Assembly (NCBI GenBank): GCA_002384315.1
Contig: DGBL01000234.1
Span: forward strand, 1 to 23,048
Length of the DNA stretch: 23,048 nucleotides
Source of the DNA: Micrococcaceae bacterium UBA4005
GTDB lineage: Bacteria > Actinomycetota > Actinomycetes > Actinomycetales > Micrococcaceae
Reading direction: 5' to 3'
The notes beneath the pieces were generated by a model. The model was given only the letters and a program-made list of their open reading frames with translations. It made no database searches and had not been told where the DNA came from. The translations under genes were made by a program, and so were the position numbers. This document shows positions 14,390 to 21,231 of the stretch, in pieces; position 1 is the first letter of the stretch; each line of letters begins with the position of its first letter.

Positions 14390-15265
14390 TTACATCCGCC
14401 CGTACACAGCGCGGATCATCGCGAAGATTCCGTAGCTGATCAGCCCCACCGCGATCGCGCTGAGGACATAGTCACCCAGCGGGTGCTCCTGGAGCGCCTT
14501 GAGGCTCCCATCGAGACCTTTCGACTCGTCCGGGTCCCGCTGGAGTCCTGCGGCCAGGAAGAGCCCGGCGACCAGCATGAGCGCCACCCCCTTGGCGACA
14601 TGGCCGACGACGCCGAACGCATCGACCACGGCTCCGCGCCGGGTGTTGGTGAAGCGCCGAAGCTCTTTTCTGAATCCGCGCCGAAGGCCCTTGACCACGA
14701 AATGGACCCCCACCCCCAGGATCGTCCCGGCAATGGCGTACAACAGAACCAGTCCCGCCCCAGACTGGAGCAGGATCCTGGTGAGATCCTGGGTGGCCTC
14801 ACTGGAATCGGAGGTATCTCCGACCGCGAAACTGGCGAATGTCCCGCCCATCGACCCATAGATCACCACCAGCGACCCGGAAGACACCGTCTTAGCCAAC
14901 CGCTTCCGCCTTGGCAAGTGTCGGGCACGCAGGGTCGCTTCGCTGAACTGCCACAGGGCTAGTCCTGCGCATCCGGCCGCGCAAGCCAACATGCTCCACG
15001 GCCCGGCGGTCGACTCAGATAGCGCTTCGAGCGCTCCCGTCGGCTCAGCTTCACCGCTTCCACCGAAAGATACCTGCAGGGCGATTACTCCGATCAGGAT
15101 GTGCACGAACGCGAGCACCGCGAACCCGAATCGGGCCAACACGTCCAGGGCGCTGCCGTCCGAAGCGTCCTCCACCGCGTTAGCGGCCCGGCTGATGCGC
15201 TTCCGGCTTCGTCCGAGTAGGGGGCCGGGAGCGGCGTCGTCGTTCGCGTTCTCACCAGTGACCAT
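14390..15265 (-). CDS. DUF1206 domain membrane protein
   Basis: A 291-residue protein with six membrane helices arranged as three repeats of two helices, the DUF1206 pattern. Each repeat has a helix followed by Gly-containing text: ARFGFAVLAFVHILIGVIAL, GSLVVIYGSMGGTFASFAVG and FGVVGHVAKGVALMLVAG, each paired with a second helix (WSMLACAAGCAGLALWQF, AGLVLLYAIAGTILGVGVHF and DYVLSAIAVGLISYGIFAM). The function of the family is unknown. I chose the ATG at 15265 because AGGG lies about 5 bp upstream. An ATG at 15325 would add 20 residues but lacks a ribosome binding site. The N-terminal 40 residues are polar and cytoplasmic. Confidence 0.87.
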   Translation of the reverse strand: MVTGENANDDAAPGPLLGRSRKRISRAANAVEDASDGSALDVLARFGFAVLAFVHILIGVIALQVSFGGSGEAEPTGALEALSESTAGPWSMLACAAGCAGLALWQFSEATLRARHLPRRKRLAKTVSSGSLVVIYGSMGGTFASFAVGDTSDSSEATQDLTRILLQSGAGLVLLYAIAGTILGVGVHFVVKGLRRGFRKELRRFTNTRRGAVVDAFGVVGHVAKGVALMLVAGLFLAAGLQRDPDESKGLDGSLKALQEHPLGDYVLSAIAVGLISYGIFAMIRAVYGRM

Positions 15266-15441
15266 GTCCACCCTGTCCTCTACGCAAGCGTTGGCGCCTG
15301 CCGCGTCTGCTTCCCGGGCCGCCATGCTGGGCAGCTACCCGGGAAAGTCCGGGACTCAGTTATAGCAGAACCGCGGCCCGGGCTTCCATTCAGCTCGTGC
15401 CGGGACTAACCACATCGATCGGAGTTTGGCACAATAACCCC

Positions 15442-15855
15442 ATGCCTTCTCGACGACCACACACCACCGCTGCCCTGACCTCCCCGGACGCGGCGCTGCT
15501 GCGGCGTGCCTTGGACGGCGACCGCAGCGTGAGCGTATTTGTCGACGGCACGGCGTTCCGGCTTCCGGATACTGCCCGGGATGCCGTTGCGGACCTGCTC
15601 GAACGGCTGGCGAGCGGTGAAGCGGTCCAGTGCTCCTCGGTCGAGGAATTGCTCACAACCTCCCAGGCAGCTGATTTCGCCGGAATATCCCCTACCTACC
15701 TGCGCAACCTGACTGATGCCGGCGCAATCCCCGTCGAGTACCGAGGATCGCACCGGCGGATCCGTCGCACGGATATTGAGCAATGGGTCGCCCGCCAACG
15801 GCGTGAGCACACGCAGGAAACCTCACAGCCGCGGTCGCCCAGCCCACCGCCGTGA
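15442..15855 (+). CDS. Excisionase-type HTH DNA-binding protein (antitoxin-like, solitary)
   Basis: A 137-residue protein with a MerR/excisionase-type HTH at residues 70-117 (LLTTSQAADFAGISPTYLRN followed by LTDAGAIPVEYRGSHRRIRR and TDIEQWV). The N-terminal 65 residues resemble those of actinobacterial antitoxin-like proteins that precede PIN-domain toxins. Here no toxin follows: the next gene is convergent, and its end overlaps this one by 33 bp. The ATG has no ribosome binding site, and a CACAAT element ends 6 bp upstream, so a leaderless transcript is possible. The in-frame GTG at 15397 is an alternative start. The role is DNA binding, but the target is unknown. Confidence 0.8.
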   Translation: MPSRRPHTTAALTSPDAALLRRALDGDRSVSVFVDGTAFRLPDTARDAVADLLERLASGEAVQCSSVEELLTTSQAADFAGISPTYLRNLTDAGAIPVEYRGSHRRIRRTDIEQWVARQRREHTQETSQPRSPSPPP

Positions 15856-17031
15856 CTTAAGCGCAAGGTGGAGATCGAGGCGCACAGCGCCGGCCATCGG
15901 ATCGGCGCCGATGATCTTGCGGATTCGCGCCAGACGGTTATAGACGCTACTGCGGTGAACATGCAGCCGCTCGGCGACGTCCTGCACCGACGCATCGTTG
16001 TCGTAGAGAAGCTCCAGCAGCGGAAGAAGCTCACGGGTGCTGTCCTGCTGGAGCAGCTGAAGATAATGAACACTTTGCGGCGCCGCGACCTGCCAGTCCA
16101 AAGCGCCCAGGAACTGGTAGACGCCAATGTCCCGGTAAGTCGCCACATCGCCCAACTGGGGGTCTACCGTCGCGGCTTGCAGTGCGTGGAGGGCTTCGGT
16201 GCGGGCCGCGGCGAGGAAGCGCACGTCGGTGAACCGCTGGCTCAAGCCAGCCACGGCCCTGCCTGCCGGGCGCCGCTCCCGCTTGGCCGCTTCCTCGCTG
16301 TAACGGCGGACGACGGCGGTAAGCCGTTCCGGTACGAGCACCGGCGCCAGCAAAAGCACGCAGTAGCCTGGCATCGCCGCACTGAAGTGCACCAGCTCAA
16401 CACCCACCGTTGATTGCAGCGCCGCCGTGCGCTGAAAGAGAACGGCCGCCTGGAGATCGCGCGGCGCGGGAGTGTTCTCCAGCATCATCAAGGCGAGCTG
16501 CCAAGGGCCTCCCTGCCCCAGTTCGCTCCAGCCGCGAAGTTCATCAAGGGCCGCGGGTGCACCAGCACAGGCAGCCAGGAACTGCTCCTCCCGTTCGCTG
16601 CGATGCTTTGATCCCGCGGCGCTGTCATCGAGCACCAGCTCAGCCAACTCCTGAATCTCCGCTCGCATGGAAACGAGCTGACCGATGAGATCCTCGGCCC
16701 GATCGGCGTCGGAGTCCTGTTGAACCCACAGGTAACCCACCCGGAAGCCGCGGACCAGCAATGGCACGCACACCCGCCCCAGCATCCCGAGCCGAGGGTT
16801 CGCCGGGACGACGACCGGGCGGACTGCGTGTGCGATCCCATGCCTGAACTGCCATTCGCCCACATCGGCTGGAACCTTTTTGCTGAGCAGGAAGTTCACC
16901 CGCACTTTATCCGCCGTGTGCTGGTTGCTGCTGTACGCCACGAGTACACCGTCAAGATCCTCGAGCGACGCACCCCGGCCAAGCTCGCGGGCGATCCGTT
17001 CGACGGCTTCTTCGATACCTGCGGTGGGCAT
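15823..17031 (-). CDS. PucR/CdaR family transcriptional regulator, probably controls alanine dehydrogenase (AdeR-like)
   Basis: A 402-residue regulator. The C-terminal HTH of the PucR family (HTH_30) covers about 335-395, with LLELLYDNDASVQDVAERLHV then HRSSVYNRLARIRKIIG and a closing RLDLHLALK helix. The central part resembles the GGDEF-like domain of the CdaR group. The N-terminal part contains a GAF-like sensor region (LGMLGRVCVPLLVRGFRVGYLWV). It is divergent from alanine dehydrogenase across 220 bp. In Bacillus subtilis the PucR-type AdeR activates ald, so the same wiring is likely here. Two dyads at 17069-17099 may be its binding sites. Its end overlaps the convergent excisionase-like gene by 33 bp. 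Confidence 0.9.
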   Translation of the reverse strand: MPTAGIEEAVERIARELGRGASLEDLDGVLVAYSSNQHTADKVRVNFLLSKKVPADVGEWQFRHGIAHAVRPVVVPANPRLGMLGRVCVPLLVRGFRVGYLWVQQDSDADRAEDLIGQLVSMRAEIQELAELVLDDSAAGSKHRSEREEQFLAACAGAPAALDELRGWSELGQGGPWQLALMMLENTPAPRDLQAAVLFQRTAALQSTVGVELVHFSAAMPGYCVLLLAPVLVPERLTAVVRRYSEEAAKRERRPAGRAVAGLSQRFTDVRFLAAARTEALHALQAATVDPQLGDVATYRDIGVYQFLGALDWQVAAPQSVHYLQLLQQDSTRELLPLLELLYDNDASVQDVAERLHVHRSSVYNRLARIRKIIGADPMAGAVRLDLHLALKSRRWAGRPRL

Positions 17032-17068
17032 CTGCCCAGCCTACGGCTCCCATCAGCTGCCTGCCGAC

Positions 17069-17099
17069 ATTTGCCTCAAATTATCTCGACACTTGTCGA
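17069..17099. promoter_or_regulatory. Two inverted repeats in the PucR-ald intergenic region
   Basis: ATTTG-CCT-CAAAT (17069-17081) and TCGACA-CT-TGTCGA (17086-17099) are both perfect dyads, 4 bp apart. They lie in the 220-bp divergent gap, nearer the regulator. They are candidate operators for the PucR-type protein. The rest of the gap shows only the ald ribosome binding site (GGAGG 17242-17246). Confidence 0.5.
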
Positions 17100-17251
17100 C
17101 CACCATGAGGTGCGTGCCCGTATGAATCCGCGCTTTCACAGTGACCGGCGGGTAATTGGGCCACTCGCCGCCAGAGGTGCACGCGCAGCCTCGGACCATA
17201 CTGGAATGTGCCACGACCCGGCACTTTAGACGTCACCACCCGGAGGCTCCC

Positions 17252-18367
17252 ATGATCATCGGTGTTCCCAAGGAAGTTAAAAACAACGAGTTCCGCGTCG
17301 CCATCACAGCTTCCGGCGTTCACGAGCTCACGCTCCACGGCCATACGGTCCTCATCGAGCGGCAGGCTGGCGCTGGGTCGAATATCACCGACGACGAATA
17401 TCAGAGCGCTGGGGCACAACTACTCGCCTCCGCCGACGAGTTATGGGCCCGGGCCGATATGGTGTTGAAGGTCAAGGAGCCGGTACCCGCCGAATACCAC
17501 CGATTCCGCAGCGGGTTGATCCTCTTTACCTACCTACACCTCGCCGCCGAACCCGAGCTGACGCGGGCGCTGCTCAAGGCTGGGGTAACTGCCATCGCGT
17601 ACGAGACAGTCCAGGACGGCCGTTCCCTTCCGCTGCTTGCCCCGATGTCCGAAGTGGCCGGACGGCTTTCGGTCCAGGTTGGCGCGCAGGCGATGACCGC
17701 ACCCTCCGGAGGGCCGGGGCTCCTACTGGGCGGGGTCCCCGGCGTCCGGGCTGCGAAAGTCACTGTATTGGGAGCCGGCGTGGCCGGGACCAATGCGGCG
17801 GCGATGGCGCTGGGTACCGGCGCCGATGTGAGCATTCTGGACATCAACATCCCGCGACTCCGGGAGCTGGATGCGCTCCACGCAGGCAGGCTGAAGACCA
17901 TCGCATCGAACGCCCTCGAAATCGAAAAAGCAGTAGTCGAATCCGATCTGGTGATCGGTTCGGTATTGATTCCGGGCGCCCGCGCGCCCAAGCTGGTGAC
18001 GAACTCGATGGTCTCTAGGATGCGGCCCGGCAGTGTGTTGGTCGATATAGCGGTGGACCAGGGCGGGTGCTTCGAGGACTCGCGCCCCACAACTCATCAG
18101 GACCCCACTTTCGCAGTCCACGGATCCCTGTTCTACTGCGTCGCCAACATGCCTGGCGCGGTGCCAAATACCTCGACCTACGCCCTGACCAACGTGACAC
18201 TGCGCTATGCGGAGGCATTGGCAAACAAAGGAATACGCGCTGCGTTCGCCGCAGACCCGGCCTTGGCGCGCGGCCTGAACACCGCTGGCGGCCAGGTGGC
18301 GCACCGATCGGTCTCCGAAGCCCTGGGGCTCGACCTAGCCAGCGACTGGAGCGAACTCATCAGCTAG
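17252..18367 (+). CDS. ald: Alanine dehydrogenase
   Basis: A 371-residue NAD-dependent alanine dehydrogenase, which interconverts L-alanine with pyruvate and ammonia in the cytoplasm. The length equals the family norm. The start MIIGVPKEVKNNEFRVA includes substrate-binding Arg15. The catalytic and pyruvate-binding residues Lys73/Lys75 (VLKVKEP) and His96 (YLHLAAE) are present. The Rossmann motif is VLGAGVAGTNAA (172-183), with the acidic NAD-ribose residue in SILDIN. Catalytic Asp269 lies in VDIAVDQGG. The terminal region reads CVANMPGAVPNTSTYALTN. The ATG at 17252 has GGAGG 5 bp upstream; the longer frame to 17156 is not needed. It is divergent from a PucR-type regulator. A CCCGG...CCGGG hairpin (18372-18388) follows the stop but lacks a T tract. 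Confidence 0.96.
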   Translation: MIIGVPKEVKNNEFRVAITASGVHELTLHGHTVLIERQAGAGSNITDDEYQSAGAQLLASADELWARADMVLKVKEPVPAEYHRFRSGLILFTYLHLAAEPELTRALLKAGVTAIAYETVQDGRSLPLLAPMSEVAGRLSVQVGAQAMTAPSGGPGLLLGGVPGVRAAKVTVLGAGVAGTNAAAMALGTGADVSILDINIPRLRELDALHAGRLKTIASNALEIEKAVVESDLVIGSVLIPGARAPKLVTNSMVSRMRPGSVLVDIAVDQGGCFEDSRPTTHQDPTFAVHGSLFYCVANMPGAVPNTSTYALTNVTLRYAEALANKGIRAAFAADPALARGLNTAGGQVAHRSVSEALGLDLASDWSELIS

Positions 18368-18435
18368 CTAGCCCGGGGTGGTTCCGGGTGCGGGATTCCG
18401 GCGGCGTTTAGCTCGCAGAGTTGAGCCGGTGGAGT

Positions 18436-19230
18436 TTAGCCGCGTTCGAAGTGCGGTGTCGCGGGTGTGCCATTGAGTTTCGCGACCATATCCGCCGCCA
18501 AGACCTTGACCTTGATATTGCGGCCGTTCGAGGCAGTGCGCAGCATGGAAAAAGCTTCCTTCTGGGAACACCGGTTCTGTCCCATCAGTATTCCCACCGC
18601 CAGGTCTATCTCGGTCCTGGATTCCAGAATCGAGTGAAGGTCTTCTGCGGCAGTGGCGTGCTGAGCCACCCGCACAGCCAGTCGGAGCGCCCGGGAGGCC
18701 TGCTCGGCGAATGTCCGGGCGACCTCCTTGAAGGTTTCCGTAAAGATCGACGCATCCGCTCCGTACAGGTTCACTGCGGCCTTGGCGGATCCCTCCAGGT
18801 CGAGTGGTAGGCAGAACATCGCTCCAACACCATGTCGGGATATATGCTCCATGAATTCGGGCCACCGGGTTTCGGCGCGAACATCACTGATGAATACTTC
18901 TGCGTGGACGCGCAGGGCGTGGAGGCACGGACCGTCGTCGTAGTCGTACTGGACCTCATCCATCTGGCGGGCGACCGCGTCGCTGCTTCCGACAGTCATT
19001 TGCTGGTTACGGTGCTTCTGCAAGGTCACGCCGCAGTACGTGGTGCCCTGGGTGCTCAGGGTCTCGGCGGTAAACTCCGCGAGCTGCTGGAGAAAGTCCC
19101 ACACGTCCGGGTGGTCTATCAGGAGATCATGCAGCTTAACAGCCGTTACGAAAGCACCAGCCTGGCCGCCTGCTTCCGCTAACTCGGCTGGCGTAGCTGG
19201 CTGCACCGCCTGGTCCGAAGCCTGTTCCAT
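18436..19230 (-). CDS. GAF-ANTAR signalling/antitermination protein
   Basis: A 264-residue protein with a GAF sensor domain (about 40-185, with DYDDGPCLHALRVHAEVFIS and FCLPLDLEGSAKAAVNLYG) followed by an ANTAR RNA-binding domain (about 200-252, with ILESRTEIDLAVGILMGQNR and CSQKEAFSMLRTAS). ANTAR proteins bind two-hairpin motifs in nascent mRNA and prevent termination, and GAF-ANTAR versions are common in Actinobacteria. AAGGGAG lies 7 bp before the ATG. An inverted repeat sits 20-40 bp upstream of the start (19249-19270). The ligand and target RNAs are not identifiable. It lies downstream of the peptide locus on the same strand, with a 92-bp gap, so readthrough from that locus is possible. 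Confidence 0.92.
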   Translation of the reverse strand: MEQASDQAVQPATPAELAEAGGQAGAFVTAVKLHDLLIDHPDVWDFLQQLAEFTAETLSTQGTTYCGVTLQKHRNQQMTVGSSDAVARQMDEVQYDYDDGPCLHALRVHAEVFISDVRAETRWPEFMEHISRHGVGAMFCLPLDLEGSAKAAVNLYGADASIFTETFKEVARTFAEQASRALRLAVRVAQHATAAEDLHSILESRTEIDLAVGILMGQNRCSQKEAFSMLRTASNGRNIKVKVLAADMVAKLNGTPATPHFERG

Positions 19231-19248
19231 CGCCGCTCTCCCTTGCGT

Positions 19249-19270
19249 AACGTCGACTCCTGCCGACGTT
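19249..19270. promoter_or_regulatory. Inverted repeat in the GAF-ANTAR leader
   Basis: AACGTCG and CGACGTT are perfect 7-bp arms around an 8-nt loop, GCAGGAGT on the minus strand, with AGGAG exposed in the loop. It may end transcription from the upstream 63-residue gene or be a structured leader of the ANTAR gene. No T tract follows. Confidence 0.4.
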
Positions 19271-19322
19271 TTGGAAAGAGTCTACCGCTGGAGGAACGGA
19301 TCAACGGTGGCTCCGCGGCGAG

Positions 19323-19514
19323 TCACTGCCAGAGGTGGCCTGCCCACGCTATATCGCGCAGATAATCCCGCGCTGGCCCTACTTCCCAGAGCTCGCCCTG
19401 GAATTCGAGCACGCCCAGTTCATGGAGCGAATCCACGGTCGCTGAGGAGCAGCCCAACGCTGCAGACAGCGCGTCATCGTCCTGGGCAATCACAATCTCG
19501 TTCTCCGCAGTCAT
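19323..19514 (-). CDS. Small HTH-like protein of the peptide locus
   Basis: A 63-residue acidic protein. The central part LSAALGCSSATVDSLHELGVLE (about 16-37) has the pattern of a MerR/excisionase-type recognition unit (small-Leu-Gly-x-Ser-x-x-Thr-Val...Leu-x-x-x-Gly-Val-Leu). It is followed by a short strand and a helix (GELWEVGPARDYLRDIAW), as in one-domain HTH proteins. I do not recognise an exact family. An AAAGGA site lies 9 bp upstream of the ATG. It starts 39 bp after the SpaB_C-like gene on the same strand, so it is the third gene of the presumed peptide operon. It might bind DNA or serve as a small partner of the enzyme; both are guesses. Confidence 0.65.
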   Translation of the reverse strand: MTAENEIVIAQDDDALSAALGCSSATVDSLHELGVLEFQGELWEVGPARDYLRDIAWAGHLWQ

Positions 19515-19553
19515 GGCGCCGCATCCTTTCGCGAAAGTGGTGTCCGTCGGGGC

Positions 19554-20519
19554 TCAGCGTAACGATACGGTCGCAAGGCTCTGGGCGTCGGCCCAGGATC
19601 GGGCGTGGAGACCGAAGGCAGCCTCTTCGTGGGGGCGAACGCCAAGGCGCCGCATGGTCAGATGCGCCTGGTGGAGCGTCAGTTCCTGCGCCTCGCGTGC
19701 CACCTTTGCCTTGTGCGCCCGATAAAGGTAGGTATCAATCGTCCGGAACCACCGGCGGCGCCAGTTCTGCACCGTGGCCTCCGCGGCGGTTGCGGACATC
19801 AGCGCGTGGAATAGAGCGGACTTGGCGACCACGTGGGTGCTCATCGCCTCCCGCACAGCGTTCGCCCGGTGCCCGACGTCGGCCGTGCACGCTGCAAGGT
19901 GTTGGTCCCAGTAATGATCCCACGGCACTGAACGACTCGGCCATCTGGCCGCGCGTGAACCCTGGCCCATACTCTGCGCCGAATCGAACAGGACCAGTGC
20001 TGCAAATGCGGAGCGGGCGGGGGCCCGCTGGAACCTGCGGCAAGCCCAGAGTGCGAGCTCTGAGGACACTTCAAAAACCTCTTCGGCCAAGTACAGGCCC
20101 TTGACGCCGCCGTATCTCTTGAGGTCCGCCTCCGCTTGCTGATCTGCTTCCTTCGCACCTCCGCCAGAGCGGCCAGCCGCTCGCGGCTCCAACGGAACGG
20201 AATAAGCGTGTTGTGAGCGATATTGCTTCTTCGGCGTTTTCGCACCGTCGCACATCTGCCGATATCGCCGCTGCAACATTTCGATCTCCGCAGGCGGGCC
20301 TTGGATGTTTACCAGCACACCGGGGCCGTCTGGCAGCGCATCACGCACAAAATACCAGCGGCCCAATCCCAGAGTCCGGGCATGCGCCACCAGGGGGGTA
20401 ACCAGCTCCTCAATGATGCCGTCCGCTACATCGAAGCCACCCGCGTGGATGGACAGGTGCCACCAGCGAGGGCTTGCCATCGTTCGTGAGGCGGTTCGAA
20501 CAATCGCAAGCTCGCTCAT
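19554..20519 (-). CDS. Stand-alone thiopeptide/lantibiotic-type biosynthesis domain protein (SpaB_C-like)
   Basis: A 321-residue protein resembling the SpaB_C/thiopeptide-type bacteriocin biosynthesis domain (PF14028/TIGR03891). This domain forms the C-terminal elimination module of LanB dehydratases and also occurs as separate enzymes, including thiopeptide cyclases. The start WWHLSIHAGGFDVADGIIEE followed by LVTPLVAHARTLGLGRWYFV and RDALPDGPGVLVNIQGPPAEI matches the family opening, where a Trp-rich strand, PLV helix, WFFIR and HLRLR strands occur. The typical HLRLR is here GVLVNI, so the substrate-binding strand is divergent. GLYLAEEVFEVSSELAL and a long helical C-terminus follow. No glutamylating LanB N-terminal domain is encoded nearby. 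GAAGGAG precedes the ATG at 20519. The upstream gene encodes the ASSWDWPK repeat peptide. Confidence 0.65.
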   Translation of the reverse strand: MSELAIVRTASRTMASPRWWHLSIHAGGFDVADGIIEELVTPLVAHARTLGLGRWYFVRDALPDGPGVLVNIQGPPAEIEMLQRRYRQMCDGAKTPKKQYRSQHAYSVPLEPRAAGRSGGGAKEADQQAEADLKRYGGVKGLYLAEEVFEVSSELALWACRRFQRAPARSAFAALVLFDSAQSMGQGSRAARWPSRSVPWDHYWDQHLAACTADVGHRANAVREAMSTHVVAKSALFHALMSATAAEATVQNWRRRWFRTIDTYLYRAHKAKVAREAQELTLHQAHLTMRRLGVRPHEEAAFGLHARSWADAQSLATVSLR

Positions 20520-20548
20520 GGCCCTCTCCTTCAGGGTTTGTGGTTACC

Positions 20549-20612
20549 CCCGCTGGGGCGGGTCTATGGAACCCACACCGCGATAGCGCGGAACGGATCC
20601 CAAAACTTTTGG
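20549..20612. promoter_or_regulatory. Cluster of short hairpins between peptide gene and SpaB_C-like gene
   Basis: Three short dyads lie in the 100-bp gap: CCCGC-TGGG-GCGGG (20549-20562), CCGCG-ATAG-CGCGG (20578-20591) and CCAAAA-C-TTTTGG (20600-20612). Such stems after a precursor peptide gene often give partial termination, so the peptide is made in excess over the enzyme. None has a strong T tract. Confidence 0.4.
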
Positions 20613-20619
20613 ATGAACG

Positions 20620-20760
20620 CTATTTCGGCCAGTCCCAGCTGCTGGCCTCAATCTGGCCTTTGGGCCAATCCCAGCTGGACGCCGAGAGACTGGGGCTTGC
20701 TGGCGCCAGCGCGCTGAACAGGACCAGAATTCCCGCCGCCGTACCGATGATTTTCCTCAT
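20620..20760 (-). CDS. Secreted or RiPP-type precursor peptide with two ASSWDWPK repeats
   Basis: A 46-residue peptide. AAAGGGA lies 8 bp before the ATG at 20758-20760, and the longer frame to 20979 has no comparable site. The N-terminus MRKIIGTAAGILVLFSALA followed by PASPSLSA looks like a short Sec signal peptide: basic start, hydrophobic core, small residues before Ala27. The rest is ASSWDWPK (27-34), linker GQIE and ASSWDWPK (39-46), ending exactly at the stop. Ala precedes both SSWDWPK units, so one protease could free two identical heptapeptides. The gene heads a minus-strand set with the SpaB_C-like and HTH-like genes and is divergent from a TrmB/LuxR-type regulator. It may be a RiPP precursor or a peptide pheromone. 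It is new to me. Confidence 0.75.
   Translation of the reverse strand: MRKIIGTAAGILVLFSALAPASPSLSASSWDWPKGQIEASSWDWPK
20623..20646 (-). repeat. ASSWDWPK coding repeat, copy 2 (C-terminal)
   Basis: Codons GCC AGC AGC TGG GAC then TGG CCG AAA. The copy ends directly at the stop codon. Compared with copy 1 it has five base changes, all synonymous. Confidence 0.9.
20659..20682 (-). repeat. ASSWDWPK coding repeat, copy 1
   Basis: Codons GCG TCC AGC TGG GAT then TGG CCC AAA. The protein sequence equals copy 2 although the DNA differs at five positions, including an AGC/TCC serine switch. This points to selection on the peptide rather than a recent DNA duplication. Confidence 0.9.
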
Positions 20761-21231
20761 GAGGAATCCCTTTCGCGTGAATGTGCTTCGGTTTCGTGCT
20801 TCCGTATAGTGCAACCGGCCATCGAATTCGGTGCTGGCCGCACCGCGAATATGCCTTTTCGGCGTGGTCTCCGACCTCTCCAGAATGGTCGCTCGCGGCG
20901 TGGACTGTCCACCCACAGCGGTGGCCGCTTCAGGACATGGCCCGAACCGGGCAAAGGCCCGAGCCGGAGGACACCCCACCGGCGCTCGATGCGCGGGATA
21001 ACACCGCTAAACCGCCGTCACCGTGGGCCGGCCGCACGCCATTGCCAGCGGGTGGCAATCTGCAATACTCGATGGCATTAAGTGGACATGTCATATAATG
21101 ACCGCTTCTGAACTGCTTCAACCCTCGTCCAGCGGGCGCTAACTCCACTGCTCACCGGTGTGCTGCTGCGACTAGCATCAGTAGTTAGGACCAGTTGGTG
21201 TCCGTCCATAACCATGATGTGGAAGGTCTCT
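20761..21231. promoter_or_regulatory. Divergent control region of the peptide locus
   Basis: This 471-bp region has no convincing gene. Toward the regulator, TATAAT (21094-21099) is a perfect -10 box overlapped by the dyad GTCA-TATAA-TGAC (21090-21102) and adjoining the palindrome GACATGTC (21085-21092). Toward the peptide gene, the minus strand reads ACTATACGG (20803-20810 region), a possible -10 about 45 bp before the ATG. GTGCTTC occurs twice 12 bp apart at 20783-20801. No clear -35 is seen for either. Confidence 0.45.

Noticed and set aside
18372..18388. Terminator after ald
   Set aside because: A CCCGG/CCGGG stem is present but short and without a T tract; not listed as a feature.
19040..20104. 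354-codon open frame on the plus strand
   Set aside because: Antisense to the GAF-ANTAR, HTH-like and SpaB_C-like genes, all of which have good start sites; the translation is Arg/Pro/Ser-rich.
20761..20979. N-terminal extension of the repeat peptide
   Set aside because: It lacks a ribosome binding site, and the internal ATG at 20760 has one and begins a signal-like sequence.
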